A stretch of 64,000 bases of DNA from Streptomyces sp. Go-475 (GTDB lineage Bacteria > Actinomycetota > Actinomycetes > Streptomycetales > Streptomycetaceae). The stretch covers positions 4,507,501 to 4,571,500 of the forward strand of contig NZ_CP026121.1 of NCBI RefSeq assembly GCF_003330845.1, written 5' to 3'. Below, one piece after another: positions 1 to 8,366 of this stretch; positions within the stretch are counted from its first letter, which is position 1, and every line of letters begins with the position of its first letter. The notes under the pieces were generated by a model. That model ran no database searches, was not told where the DNA came from, and worked only from the letters and a program-made list of their open reading frames with translations. The position numbers and the translations under genes were made by a program.

Positions 1-965
1 GACGAGGTGGTCGACGGATCGTCGCCGGTCCGGCCCGAGTGGAGGAGAACGGCGTACGCCACGGCGACGGCGACCGCCGCCAGGACCGCGGCCTTGGCCG
101 TCCTGCCGAGCCTGTCCTCGGTGCGTTCGCAGGTACCGGCTGCCAGCTCGAAGAAGAGGATCTGCCGCTTGACGCGGTAGTCGAGATAGGTCCGCATCCG
201 CTCGGTGGTCTCGGCGGGGGTGGCGGGCAGGCTGCCGTCCCCCTGCTGCCGGACCGCGTCCTGCCAGGGGCTCTCCGTGCCGTCCGGGCCCCGGTCGGAG
301 AGCCGGGCGAACGTGCCGAGTTCGGCGGGGCCGGCGGCGGCGAGCCGGCTCAGCCGGGCGTCGCGGACCTGCCCGGCTTCCTCATCGGTGCGCCCCAGGT
401 AGGGACCGACGGCCGCGAGGAGGAGGAACATCTCGCGGCGGAAGAGTTCGGCCCTGATCCGGCTGGTGACCCAGGGCTGGGACGGCTCCTGACTGGTCCA
501 GACCGTCCACACCATGGAGACGAGGAGCAGGCACTCGGCGAGGACGAAACCGAGGCCCAGATCGCCGCCGTGCTCCAGGAACACCGTCTGCACGGTCAGG
601 CACATCACCGCGAGCGCGGGCAGCACGGCGAGCCGGATGCCGGTCGCGCGGTACCGCCCCTGCTGGTCGACCGGGGTGTCGCCCGCCGGCCGCGGGAGGA
701 TGTTCGGGTAGTCGATCGGCCGGCGTATCTCCGGTGCGGGGGCCCATGCCTCACGCCGCGGCCGGGCGGCCCGGCGCCGGCGACGGTGCGCCCACCGCCG
801 GCCGAGCAGGTACCCGCAGTCCAGGAGCACCAGCAGCCAGATCACCCCGACGACCGGCAGCGAGACGACGAAAACCTTTGCTCCGCTCAGCACGGCCGCC
901 GTGGTCCAGGCCGACAAGGCGAGGCTCACCCCGACGACCACCCATATCCGCACCGAAGTCCGCAC
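1..965 (-). CDS. Multi-pass membrane protein, SLATT-like layout (partial, C-terminus beyond window)
   Basis: No characterised family can be named with confidence. The GTG at 963-965 follows a purine-rich stretch (gggggaac) and opens a frame that stays open to the window edge (321 codons). Hydrophobic segments lie near residues 7-27, 31-54, 111-129 and 137-156, with Arg-rich stretches after the second. A soluble helical part follows, and a further membrane helix sits near residues 300-318, preceded by a conserved-looking helix (QILFFELAAGTCERTED). This arrangement of helix plus membrane segments resembles SLATT/DUF4231-type bacterial membrane proteins, but that is an impression from layout only. 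The long reading frame on the opposite strand over the same bases has no recognisable protein character and looks like a GC-rich shadow. Confidence 0.6.
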   Translation of the reverse strand, partial: MRTSVRIWVVVGVSLALSAWTTAAVLSGAKVFVVSLPVVGVIWLLVLLDCGYLLGRRWAHRRRRRAARPRREAWAPAPEIRRPIDYPNILPRPAGDTPVDQQGRYRATGIRLAVLPALAVMCLTVQTVFLEHGGDLGLGFVLAECLLLVSMVWTVWTSQEPSQPWVTSRIRAELFRREMFLLLAAVGPYLGRTDEEAGQVRDARLSRLAAAGPAELGTFARLSDRGPDGTESPWQDAVRQQGDGSLPATPAETTERMRTYLDYRVKRQILFFELAAGTCERTEDRLGRTAKAAVLAAVAVAVAYAVLLHSGRTGDDPSTTS

Positions 966-1085
966 GTTCCCCCCTCTGTGGCGCGGAGGGTGACGGTATC
1001 GGAGATGACCGGGACCGGACCCGCGAACACCGCAAGAGGTCGGCCCGGGACCGTCACGCTCTGCAATCTCATCCGTTGAGCATGC

Positions 1086-2213
1086 GTGAACAGCACCTAT
1101 TCATCCGTCGAACGCCTGCTCGCGGCCGACCCCGCTTTCAGCCTTCGCCCCCTGCAAGTCGCCCAGCTCACCCGCGGCTGGGCCGTCGATGTCACCGCGG
1201 CCGACCTCGACATGCTCGCCGCGTCCGTCGACGCTCCGCGCCGGCTGTCGGCCAAGCGCGGTTGTCTCGGGGACACCGGCGCCAATGTGGAGCTGGCGCG
1301 GATGCTGGAGGAGCGGCCCGAGGACTTCGGCGCGGTCGGCCAGATCGTGCTGGGCGCGGATGCGGTCCAGCTCCAGCCCGGTCCGCGCCTGTTCGCCGAC
1401 ACCCTGTTCGTCGTCGGACTCGAATGCATCGACGGCCTCCAGCGGTTGAGGGTCATCGCCGACCTGCGGGACCGGCTGCCCCGCGAGCACCTGCGGCGGG
1501 CCGTGATCCGCCTGGAGATCCGCTGCGGCGCCGAGCGGGACCGGGCCCGCCATGCCTACGACGCCGAGGACCGCTACCGGAACGCGTCGACCGCCCAGGA
1601 CCGTTTGATCCGCTGTCCGAACATCCGCCGCCTGATGGAGGGCGACTGGGAGAAGGGGGACTTCGATCCCCGCCGGGGCATGACCGCGGGGCCCCATGGA
1701 TCGCGTTTCTCCATGGCCGAGGTGACGTCCGCCCTGGCCTGCCTGTCGGACGACCCGCTACCCATTGCCGCGAACCTGGCCGCCACGCCGGAGGGCCAGG
1801 AGGCCCTGTGGAGCGACCGCACCTCCGCGGTGTACCGCAGTGTCTTCCACGGCAGCATGACCCCGGTGGGCGTGATGCGTGCCGTCGAGGCGTGGCGGAC
1901 GGCGCGTGCGGCGCTGGCCGACATGCCGAGGAAGTCCCGGCAGGGGCACGGCCACCTCATCGAGTACGCGCCGGACCTGATCTGCTGGAAGGCCTGCCGC
2001 TGGATGCCGCTGATGTCGCTGCACGGCAAGTCGGCCTTCCGCTGGGACAGGGAGATCGACCGCCAACTGCCCGCCCGCACGGTCCGGGCGGCGGAGGCGC
2101 TGGTGGCGCGCTACAAGGAGCTGCATCCGGAACACGGCCGCCCCGGCAGCTCCTACAAGTCGGAGGCACCCCGGCTCGGCCTGTGGAGGGAACTCGCGGA
2201 CTGCGCGGTGTGA
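1086..2213 (+). CDS. Hypothetical protein with a DGLQR motif (ParB/DGQHR-like?)
   Basis: Unrecognised 375-residue soluble protein starting at GTG 1086, 120 bp from the divergent membrane-protein gene. Around residue 116 it reads ECIDGLQRLRVIADL, reminiscent of the DGQHR/ParB-like fold found in DndB and other phage-defence or DNA-modification proteins, where this motif follows a beta strand. The C-terminal third is rich in Arg, Trp and Lys and could bind nucleic acid. There is no signal peptide or membrane segment. The gene ends 19 bp before the convergent isomerase gene, with no obvious terminator between them. The family link is weak; the reality of the gene rests on codon use and length. 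Confidence 0.6.
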   Translation: MNSTYSSVERLLAADPAFSLRPLQVAQLTRGWAVDVTAADLDMLAASVDAPRRLSAKRGCLGDTGANVELARMLEERPEDFGAVGQIVLGADAVQLQPGPRLFADTLFVVGLECIDGLQRLRVIADLRDRLPREHLRRAVIRLEIRCGAERDRARHAYDAEDRYRNASTAQDRLIRCPNIRRLMEGDWEKGDFDPRRGMTAGPHGSRFSMAEVTSALACLSDDPLPIAANLAATPEGQEALWSDRTSAVYRSVFHGSMTPVGVMRAVEAWRTARAALADMPRKSRQGHGHLIEYAPDLICWKACRWMPLMSLHGKSAFRWDREIDRQLPARTVRAAEALVARYKELHPEHGRPGSSYKSEAPRLGLWRELADCAV

Positions 2214-2232
2214 CCCTGTCCTCGTCGAAGGT

Positions 2233-3327
2233 CTAGTCGATCGAGGCGCCGTCGCCGGGGGAGAGGCCCTCGCCGAGCGCGGCCACGGCGGCGGCTCCGT
2301 GCCCGGCCGCGAGCAGGGGCGTGCGGATGTCCTGTTCCAGGTCGGGCAGGTAGCCGAGGAGGACGTCGGCGGGCCCCTCGATCCGTACGCGGCCCAGGGC
2401 GGCCGGCAGCAGCAGGGTCCGGGCGCGTCCGAGCCGCTCGGACCGGCCGCCGGCCTCCACGGTGACCGGGGCACCGGCGTTGCTGACGACCAGGGCGGTG
2501 GAGAAGTCGTGCACCAGCGGGGCCGAGGTGCCCGCACGCCACCGCTCCAGGGCGAAGTACGGCCCGGCGCACAGCACGGTGCGCTCCACCCCGTCGTCGA
2601 CCCGGACGCTCAGGCCGGAGTGGAACTCGGGGCGCGGGCCGGGACACCACTCGTCGAGGAGCCGCCCGAGGTTGGCGTGCCACTCCTCGTCGTCCAGCTC
2701 CGAGCCGTCCTCCATGTGCCGGCGCATGGCGTGCTGCTGGATGTCGGAGGTCTGCTCGATCTCGTAGACCAGGGTGCCGGGGCCGAAACTGTGCAGGGTG
2801 CCGCCGGGGACGTAGACCGTCTGCCCGGCCCGCACCGGGAGCCGGCGCAGGACCGCGTCGAAGTCCTGGGCGAGCAGGGCCCGGTGCAGCGTGTCCCGGT
2901 CCACACCGGGTTTCGTGCCCACCAGGGCGGTGGCTCCCGGGGCCGCGTCGAGGACGTGCCACGCCTCGGTCTTGCCGTGGGGCTCGCCCTCCAGCCGGCG
3001 TGCGGTGTCGTCGTCGGCGTGCAGGTGGACCGGGAGGGTCCCGGTGCCGTCGATGAACTTGGTCAGCACCGGGAAGCGCGGGCCGCGCCACCCGCGCCCC
3101 ACGAGTTCGTCCGGGTGCTCCTCGACCAGTCGGCGCAGGGTGTGGCCGGCCAGCGGGCCGTCCGCGACGCGTGCCCCCTCGCCGTCCACATCGCTGACCT
3201 CCCAGGTCTCGGCGACCGGACCGTCGGGCAGGCCGGTACGGCCCAGCCGTTCGGCGAGGACCCGGCCGCCGAAGACGTGCTGCTTGACCGGGGTGGTCAG
3301 CCGCAAGGGGTACCAGTCCACGGTCAC
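2233..3327 (-). CDS. manA: Mannose-6-phosphate isomerase, class I type (cupin)
   Basis: Zinc-dependent interconversion of fructose-6-phosphate and mannose-6-phosphate, feeding mannose and GDP-mannose metabolism in the cytoplasm. The 364-residue protein has the type I PMI signatures: a substrate- and metal-site strand (PVHLHADD), the KTEAWHVLD region, and the cupin stretch GGTLHSFGPGTLVYEIEQTSD. It is slightly shorter than the 390-420 residues of many actinobacterial ManA proteins, so it may be a paralogue. I chose GTG 3327 because CAGGAG lies a few bases upstream and homologous sequence begins with TVDWYPLRL; the frame stays open further upstream but without family-like sequence. It follows the SDR gene in the same direction, separated by a short tandem repeat. 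Confidence 0.8.
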   Translation of the reverse strand: MTVDWYPLRLTTPVKQHVFGGRVLAERLGRTGLPDGPVAETWEVSDVDGEGARVADGPLAGHTLRRLVEEHPDELVGRGWRGPRFPVLTKFIDGTGTLPVHLHADDDTARRLEGEPHGKTEAWHVLDAAPGATALVGTKPGVDRDTLHRALLAQDFDAVLRRLPVRAGQTVYVPGGTLHSFGPGTLVYEIEQTSDIQQHAMRRHMEDGSELDDEEWHANLGRLLDEWCPGPRPEFHSGLSVRVDDGVERTVLCAGPYFALERWRAGTSAPLVHDFSTALVVSNAGAPVTVEAGGRSERLGRARTLLLPAALGRVRIEGPADVLLGYLPDLEQDIRTPLLAAGHGAAAVAALGEGLSPGDGASID

Positions 3328-3345
3328 TCCTGATTCCTGACGGCG

Positions 3346-3390
3346 TGTCAGAGGGTGGGATGTCAGAGGGCGGGATGTCAGAGGATGGGC
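3346..3390. repeat. Three tandem 15-bp units between the isomerase and SDR genes
   Basis: Units at 3346-3360, 3361-3375 and 3376-3390 read tgtcagagggtggga, tgtcagagggcggga and tgtcagaggatgggc. The third unit contains the stop codon of the SDR gene (3378-3380). This looks like slippage-prone short repetition rather than a regulatory array. Confidence 0.75.
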
Positions 3391-4223
3391 TGGCCGCCGG
3401 TGACGGCGATGCGCGCGCCCGAGACGTACGCGGCCTCGTCCGAGGCGAGCATGACGTACACCGGGGCGACTTCGGCGGGCTGTCCGGCCCGGCCCAGCGG
3501 CGACTGGTCGCCACCGAAGTCCTCGACCTGCTCGGGCGGCATCGTGGCGGGGATCAGCGGCGTCCAGATGGGCCCGGGGGCGACGCTGTTGACCCGGATG
3601 CCCCGCTCCGCGAGCGACTGGGACAGCGAACCGACCATGTTGGCCAGGCCCGCCTTCGTCGCGTTGTACGCCAGCAGGCCCGGCGGCGGCGAGTCGGAGT
3701 TCACCGAACTGGACGCGATGATCGACGCGCCCGGCTTCATGTGCGGCACCGCCGCCTTGCAGAGGTGGAACATGGCGCTGAGGTTGGTCGCCAGGGTGTG
3801 GTCCCACTCCTCGTCGGGGACCTCCTCGATCGAGTCGCGGAACATCTGGAACGCCGCGTTGCTCACCAGGACGTCGATCCGGCCGAACACCTCGACGGCC
3901 CGGGCCACCACCTCCCGGCAGTGCGCGGGATCGGACAGGTCGCCCGGCACCAGCACCGCCTTGCGGCCGGCCTCCTCCACCCAGCGCGCCGTGTCACGGG
4001 CGTCGTCGCCCTCCTCCTCCAGGTACGACAGGACGACATCGGCGCCCTCCCGGGCGTAGGCGATCGCGACGGCCTTGCCGATGCCGCTGTCGCCGCCGGT
4101 GATCACGGCCGCCTTCCCGGCCAGCCGGCCCGATCCGCGGTAGCTCTGCTCACCGTGGTCGGCCCGCGGCCGCAGGGCCGCCTCGGTACCGGGAGGGTGC
4201 TGCTGCTGTGCGGGCTTGTGCAT
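3378..4223 (-). CDS. SDR-family oxidoreductase (YghA/glucose-1-dehydrogenase-like)
   Basis: NAD(P)-dependent short-chain dehydrogenase of 281 residues, probably acting on sugars, polyols or aldehydes. The Rossmann motif TGGDSGIG is at residues 42-49, the structural NAAF motif at 122-125, the catalytic Ser in SSSVNS near 171-176, and the Y-x3-K pair is Y186/K190 (YNATK). An N-terminal extension of about 35 polar residues (HKPAQQQHPPGTE...) is typical of the YghA branch of the family. The ATG at 4223 starts the extension. The gene reads towards the isomerase gene in the same direction with a 50-bp gap. The exact substrate cannot be predicted. Confidence 0.85.
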   Translation of the reverse strand: MHKPAQQQHPPGTEAALRPRADHGEQSYRGSGRLAGKAAVITGGDSGIGKAVAIAYAREGADVVLSYLEEEGDDARDTARWVEEAGRKAVLVPGDLSDPAHCREVVARAVEVFGRIDVLVSNAAFQMFRDSIEEVPDEEWDHTLATNLSAMFHLCKAAVPHMKPGASIIASSSVNSDSPPPGLLAYNATKAGLANMVGSLSQSLAERGIRVNSVAPGPIWTPLIPATMPPEQVEDFGGDQSPLGRAGQPAEVAPVYVMLASDEAAYVSGARIAVTGGQPIL

Positions 4224-4387
4224 GGGGAAGTACCTCGCGCCGTTTCCTTGCGTTCAAAAGCGGTTCTCATGCGTTCAAAAAACGCGGCGAAAGGCGGGGG
4301 CGACGGTGCCCCCGCCCTGTCGCGGGTTACCCGGGCGCCCAGGGACAAACGAGTCCTGACGGCAAGCGCCCGACGTAAGGAGACCCG

Positions 4388-4627
4388 ATGGTCCCGCCCC
4401 GGAACCGCGCACAGAACGTCCACGCCGACCGTGCGGAACCGCGCGGTCGCGCGCTGCTCACGGACCCGCTGACCAACAAGGGCGTCGCCTTCACCCAGGA
4501 GGAGCGTGAGCGCCACGGTCTGCTCGGCGCGCCCAGGGCGCCATGTGGCAGCCCGAGTGCGACTGACGGGCGGCCCGGCCCGGAGGGTGCGGCGGTGGCA
4601 GGCGCGCGCATGCGGCTTATGCAATAA
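4388..4627 (+). pseudogene. Remnant of a malic enzyme N-terminus
   Basis: This 79-codon frame begins like the N-terminus of an actinobacterial NAD-dependent malic enzyme: the stretch LLTDPLTNKGVAFTQEERE followed by RHGLLG matches the conserved opening of that family (LL-DP-NKG-AFT-EER). Immediately after HGLLGAP the similarity stops and the frame becomes Pro/Arg/Gly-rich noise, so the remaining roughly 500 residues are missing. The missing part is not found in the neighbouring frames down to the solute-binding protein at 4687. This is best read as the surviving 5' end of a gene lost by deletion. It could still make a short peptide, but a function is unlikely. Confidence 0.6.
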
Positions 4628-4634
4628 TGCGCGC
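4604..4634. promoter_or_regulatory. Inverted repeat (operator candidate) before the solute-binding protein gene
   Basis: gcgcgcat at 4604-4611 and atgcgcgc at 4627-4634 form perfect 8-bp arms around a 15-bp AT-rich centre (ttatgcaataa). The site lies about 55 bp upstream of the lipoprotein start in an unusually AT-rich stretch, a likely promoter and repressor site (LacI- or ROK-type regulators commonly control such genes). The regulator is not encoded nearby. Confidence 0.45.
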
Positions 4635-4686
4635 ATATCGCCACTAGAAGAAATATTTGCACCTAAAAGAAACATATGGACTTGTC

Positions 4687-5922
4687 ATGGCAGGGCCGCG
4701 CAGAGCACTGAGGGCAGCCGTCGCCCTGGCGCTGGCCGGGACGCTGGTCATGGCGTGCGGCGCCGATGACGGCGGCTCCGAGCCCCTGACCTGGTCGATG
4801 TGGGCCAGCGGCGGCGAGGAACAGCAGGTCTGGCACGAACTCGCGGAGCGGGTGTCCCGTGAGGACCCGGAGATCACGCTCCGGCTCGAGACCTCGTCCT
4901 TCGACGCCTACTTCGCCGAGCTCGACAGCCGTTTCGCCAGGGGCGACGCGCCCTGCGTCGTCTCCATGCAGTCGCTCCGCACCGAGGGCCACACCCAGGG
5001 CATGCTGCCGCTCGACGACCTGATCGCCAGGACCGGGTTCGATGTGACGGACTTCGACACATCCGTCATGGAGGGGCTGAGCGCCGACGGGAAGCAGTAC
5101 GCGCTGCCGTACGACGTCGGCCCGGTGATCCTCACGTACAACAAGGACATGTTCCGCGGCGCGGGCGTGCCCGAGCCCGAGCCGGGGTGGACCCTGGCCG
5201 AGTTCGAGTCGGCCGCCCGTGAGCTGACCGGGGAGCGGACGTACGGCTTCGTGGCGGCGCCGCAGGACGTGTGGATGTGGCCCATGGTGCTGACCAAGTC
5301 CGGGGCGCGGCCCACCGACGGGGCGGGCAGACTGCGGCTCACCACCCCCGCCATGACCGAGGGCGTGCAGTGGTACGCCGACCTGGCGGCCAGGAAGAGA
5401 GTCGCCCCCCGCCTGCCCGGGGCCGATCCCGCCTTCGCCGAGACGCAGTTCCTCAGCGGCGACGTGGCCATGGCGGCCAGCGGCCCGTGGGCGTTGCTGA
5501 ACCTGAAGAACCAGGCCGGCTTCCAGGTGGGCCTGACCACGATCCCCGCCGGCCCGGACGGCAGCCGGACGTACTCCGCCGGTTCCGGGTTCGGCATCTC
5601 CAAGTCCTGCCCGGACCCGGAGCGGGCGTTCAAGGCGATCACGCTGATGACCGCCCGGAAGCAGCTGGAGTGGCTCGGCGGGGTGGGACGTGCCTATCCC
5701 TCACGGGAGTCGGCGCAGCACGCCTGGTACGAGAACGCCCGCCTCGCCGGTGCCCGCGAGGTCCTCGAAGCCGCCAACGCCACGGCGATCCCGCTGCGTA
5801 CGACGAAACACTGGGACCGGGTCAACCACCTGCTCAACCAGCACGGCCCCGCCCTCTTCAGCGGGTCGAGTTCGGCGCGGCAGGTCCTGGAGCGGGTGCA
5901 GAGCCAGGCCGGGACGGGGTGA
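4687..5922 (+). CDS. ABC-transporter extracellular solute-binding lipoprotein (sugar type)
   Basis: Captures an extracellular solute, probably a sugar or oligosaccharide, for an ABC importer. The 411-residue protein has a lipoprotein signal peptide: basic N-terminus, hydrophobic stretch, and lipobox LVMAC with the acylated Cys at residue 24. The rest follows family 1 solute-binding proteins: WSMWASGGEEQQ near the start, the YALPYDVGPVILTYNKDMF strand, and WTLAEFESAARELT. I chose ATG 4687 because it gives a compact signal peptide; an in-frame TTG at 4657 would add ten residues. No permease or ATPase genes are adjacent, so this is an orphan binding protein that would share components encoded elsewhere. 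Confidence 0.85.
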   Translation: MAGPRRALRAAVALALAGTLVMACGADDGGSEPLTWSMWASGGEEQQVWHELAERVSREDPEITLRLETSSFDAYFAELDSRFARGDAPCVVSMQSLRTEGHTQGMLPLDDLIARTGFDVTDFDTSVMEGLSADGKQYALPYDVGPVILTYNKDMFRGAGVPEPEPGWTLAEFESAARELTGERTYGFVAAPQDVWMWPMVLTKSGARPTDGAGRLRLTTPAMTEGVQWYADLAARKRVAPRLPGADPAFAETQFLSGDVAMAASGPWALLNLKNQAGFQVGLTTIPAGPDGSRTYSAGSGFGISKSCPDPERAFKAITLMTARKQLEWLGGVGRAYPSRESAQHAWYENARLAGAREVLEAANATAIPLRTTKHWDRVNHLLNQHGPALFSGSSSARQVLERVQSQAGTG

Positions 5923-5938
5923 CCGGAGCCGCCTGGTC

Positions 5939-5971
5939 CGGCCCTGGTCGTCTCCGACATCCCCAGGGCCG
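5939..5971. terminator. Hairpin between convergent genes
   Basis: cggccctgg (5939-5947) pairs with ccagggccg (5963-5971) across a 15-nt loop, placed between the stop of the solute-binding protein (5922) and the convergent LysR stop (6014). There is no T-run, which is usual for actinomycete terminators. The long loop makes this only a moderate call. Confidence 0.4.
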
Positions 5972-6013
5972 CGCTCGTCGCCGTCATGATCATGGCGTCG
6001 TTCGCGACCGGCC

Positions 6014-6970
6014 CTACGTTTCCGGAGGGAGTGCCGCTGCGCATTCCGCGAGCAGGCCGCGCAGCCACTTATGCCCCGGGTCGCTTTCCCGCGCCGCATC
6101 CCACCAGAAATGTTCGGCGAGTTGCGGCAGCGGGCGGGGCAGCGAGAAGGTCTTGAGGGGAAGCGGCGTCATGTCGGCGAGCCGGGAAGGAACGACGGCG
6201 ACGAGTTCCGTGCCCGCGATGATTCCGGGCAGTGACGTCATGCTCTCCACCACGAACACGCCGCGGTCGCCCAGCCAGAAACGGCTCCAGGCCGGGTCGC
6301 CCACCACCACTTCGAACTGCTCCCGGTAGCTGCGGACCCAGCGCAGCTCCCGCAAGGCGGATTCATCCAGGGATCCGTCCACGGCGGCATTGTCGCGATC
6401 GGCCACGCCCACCCACCTGTCGGTGAAAATCTCGGCATTGGACGTCATGCCCAGGATCCCGGGCGGCACGATCAAACCGTCGGTCTCGCGCAGGAGTTCA
6501 CCGGCGCGGTCCGCGTCGACCCTGGGTACGTTCAGCAGTTGGAGTTTCACTGCCGGGGCCCGCTCCATCAGTGATGTGAGCAGCGGTCCGCCCAGGACGT
6601 GCAGGACGTAGTCGGATGTCATGACGGTGAACTCGCGGCGTGAGGTTTCCGGGTCGAATCCAGCCGGAACACCCAGCACTTTCCCGACCTCTTCCAGGGC
6701 GCTGACGACAGCTGGATGGATGTCCGCCGCGAACGGCGTCAAGCGGTAGGAACCTCGTTGCCGCACGAGCAATTCGTCGTCGAAGAGGCGGCGCAGTCTG
6801 CCGAGCGCCGCGCTCAGCGTCGGTTGCGAGCGGCCCAGTTTGCTCGCGGCGCGCGAGACATTGCGTTCTGACAGCAGCGCCTCCAGCGCCACCAGCAGAT
6901 TGAGATCGATATCGGCGAGACGACGTGACTTCCCCACCCCTTCATTATAGATGGCATCAATAGTGAGCAT
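6014..6970 (-). CDS. LysR-family transcriptional regulator (NodD/LinR-like)
   Basis: 318-residue LTTR, divergent from the flavin monooxygenase gene it probably controls. The N-terminal winged helix-turn-helix reads DIDLNLLVALEALLSERN then VSRAASKLGRSQPTLSAAL, typical of the NodD/NahR branch that responds to aromatic co-inducers. The rest is a periplasmic-binding-like effector domain. ATG 6970 is the longest reasonable start but has no clear ribosome site; in-frame GTG 6937 is an alternative that would leave the inverted repeat at 6956-6993 wholly intergenic. Frames extending further upstream run into the divergent gene and are not family-like. Confidence 0.85.
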   Translation of the reverse strand: MLTIDAIYNEGVGKSRRLADIDLNLLVALEALLSERNVSRAASKLGRSQPTLSAALGRLRRLFDDELLVRQRGSYRLTPFAADIHPAVVSALEEVGKVLGVPAGFDPETSRREFTVMTSDYVLHVLGGPLLTSLMERAPAVKLQLLNVPRVDADRAGELLRETDGLIVPPGILGMTSNAEIFTDRWVGVADRDNAAVDGSLDESALRELRWVRSYREQFEVVVGDPAWSRFWLGDRGVFVVESMTSLPGIIAGTELVAVVPSRLADMTPLPLKTFSLPRPLPQLAEHFWWDAARESDPGHKWLRGLLAECAAALPPET

Positions 6971-6993
6971 CACAAGGTTGCTGTTGTATTGAT
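6956..6993. promoter_or_regulatory. LysR-type inverted repeat between divergent genes
   Basis: atcaata (6956-6962) and tattgat (6987-6993) are perfect inverted arms in an AT-rich patch between the LysR gene and the monooxygenase gene (start 7053). LTTR sites usually contain T-N11-A palindromes in just this position. The arms are further apart than a single LTTR box, so they may be parts of two adjacent sites. Confidence 0.45.
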
Positions 6994-7052
6994 ACTTCGC
7001 GGCGTCCAGACTGAGGCCCAAGATCAAGAAGTGAGAGACGGAAGGTAATTTC

Positions 7053-8183
7053 GTGCCTGCTGTGCAGCATGTACTCGTGATCGGCGCCGGTCCCGTCGGC
7101 CTCACCGTCGCTGCCCTGTTGGCGGACGGGGGTGTCGCCGTCGATGTGGTCGAGAAGCGTGAGGCCATCACGGCCGTGGGCGCCGGACTGCTGTTGCAGA
7201 ACAACGCGTTGCGAGTGATCAAAAAGGCCGGCTTGTTCAGCCGGGTGACAGAGGCAGGGCATGTACTGAACACCTTCACGATCCGTCGCGCTGATGCTGA
7301 GGGATCCGTGGTGATGCGAGAACCGTTCCCGCGTGCGGCCACGGACGCCGCCGTGCCGGGAGCGGCGGCGATCTCCCGTCCGCGATTCGCGCGGTTCCTG
7401 CAGGAACGCGTCGACGAGGCGGGCGTCAAGCTGCGATTCGGCTGCACCTTCCGCTCCCTGCACCAACAGGGGGACAGCGTCCGGGTCGAGCTGACGGACG
7501 GCTCCCACGGTGACTACGACCTGGTCATCGGCGCAGACGGAGTGGGCTCGGCGGTACGCGACGCGGCCGGCATCACCGGCGAGCGCATCACCATCAACGC
7601 GATCATCTGGCGTTTCCTCGGACCTCCCGTCGACGGCGTCGACGATCTCGACCAGATTCACGGCAGCGGAGTCGGAGGACTTCTCCCCATCGGAAAGGAC
7701 GTCCTGTACGGCTTTGTGGGCGACAGCGCCACCGCCCTGCCCAACTGGGCAAGCCTGAGTGCGGACGCCGCGGTCGACCGGGTCTTGGGGATCATGGACG
7801 AGTTCCACGGGCCGTGGGACGAGGTGAGGCGGACTTTCGACCGCGGTTCGCTGCGGCCCATGCTGCAGGACGCCTACCTGGCGGATGCACCGTGGAACCG
7901 GGGCCGGATCGTCGTCATCGGCGACGCCGCGCACAACAGCCCGCCCACCTTCGCGCAAGGGGCGGCGCAAGGCCTCGAAGACGCCTTGGTACTCGCCGAA
8001 TTGCTGACGGACAGGTCCTGCGTGGACGAGCACCTCTGGGCGGAATTCCACGCCCGGCGCGTCGATAGGGCGCGCACCGTACTGCGGGCGTCCGTCGCAC
8101 GCGCCAAAGCCCCGGCCGGCCGAGGCCCGGAGGGGTTCATGGACGACGAAGCCGTCGCGCACATCATCGCGACCGGGCCCTAG
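7053..8183 (+). CDS. FAD-dependent monooxygenase, class A (PHBH fold)
   Basis: Single-component flavoprotein hydroxylase using NAD(P)H and O2, probably acting on an aromatic or related small substrate. The 376-residue protein has the dinucleotide-binding motif GAGPVG near residue 11, the DG motif in GADGVGSAVRDAAG, and the second FAD motif VVIGDAAHNSPPTFAQGAAQGLEDA. It starts at GTG 7053 after gaaggtaatttc and is divergent from the LysR gene, suggesting an inducible catabolic unit. Its TAG stop lies inside the CTAG that flanks the MITE-like element, so the element landed exactly at the end of the gene. Confidence 0.85.
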   Translation: MPAVQHVLVIGAGPVGLTVAALLADGGVAVDVVEKREAITAVGAGLLLQNNALRVIKKAGLFSRVTEAGHVLNTFTIRRADAEGSVVMREPFPRAATDAAVPGAAAISRPRFARFLQERVDEAGVKLRFGCTFRSLHQQGDSVRVELTDGSHGDYDLVIGADGVGSAVRDAAGITGERITINAIIWRFLGPPVDGVDDLDQIHGSGVGGLLPIGKDVLYGFVGDSATALPNWASLSADAAVDRVLGIMDEFHGPWDEVRRTFDRGSLRPMLQDAYLADAPWNRGRIVVIGDAAHNSPPTFAQGAAQGLEDALVLAELLTDRSCVDEHLWAEFHARRVDRARTVLRASVARAKAPAGRGPEGFMDDEAVAHIIATGP

Positions 8184-8310
8184 AGGGTGTCCGCAAAGTC
8201 GCGCCTGCCCCGCGACGCCTGGGACGCTCCCCCAAGCTCTTCGAGCAGGGGCTCCCATGACGCCGCAGGGCCCGCCCTCCGGGCGAACGACGCGACTGTG
8301 CGGACACCCC
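8184..8310. mobile_element. 127-bp MITE-like element with 20-bp terminal inverted repeats and CTAG duplication
   Basis: The ends are inverted repeats: gggtgtccgcaaagtcgcg (8185-8203) matches the reverse complement of 8291-8309 at 18 of 19 positions. CTAG flanks both sides (8180-8183 and 8311-8314), a 4-bp target duplication of the type used by IS5-family elements (YTAR). No transposase is encoded. The interior carries a hairpin (cccc-aagctc-ttc-gagca-gggg, about 8229-8250). It separates the monooxygenase gene from the SnoaL-like gene. Membership of the IS5 family is an inference from the duplication only. Confidence 0.75.
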
Positions 8311-8366
8311 CTAGCCCCCACCGCCCATCACTCATGAGACCGGCCGCCGGCGAAAGGAACGACGAC

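Noticed and set aside
39..1079. Plus-strand frame at the left edge
   Set aside because: No protein-like features; the minus-strand frame here has four clear membrane helices and a plausible start.
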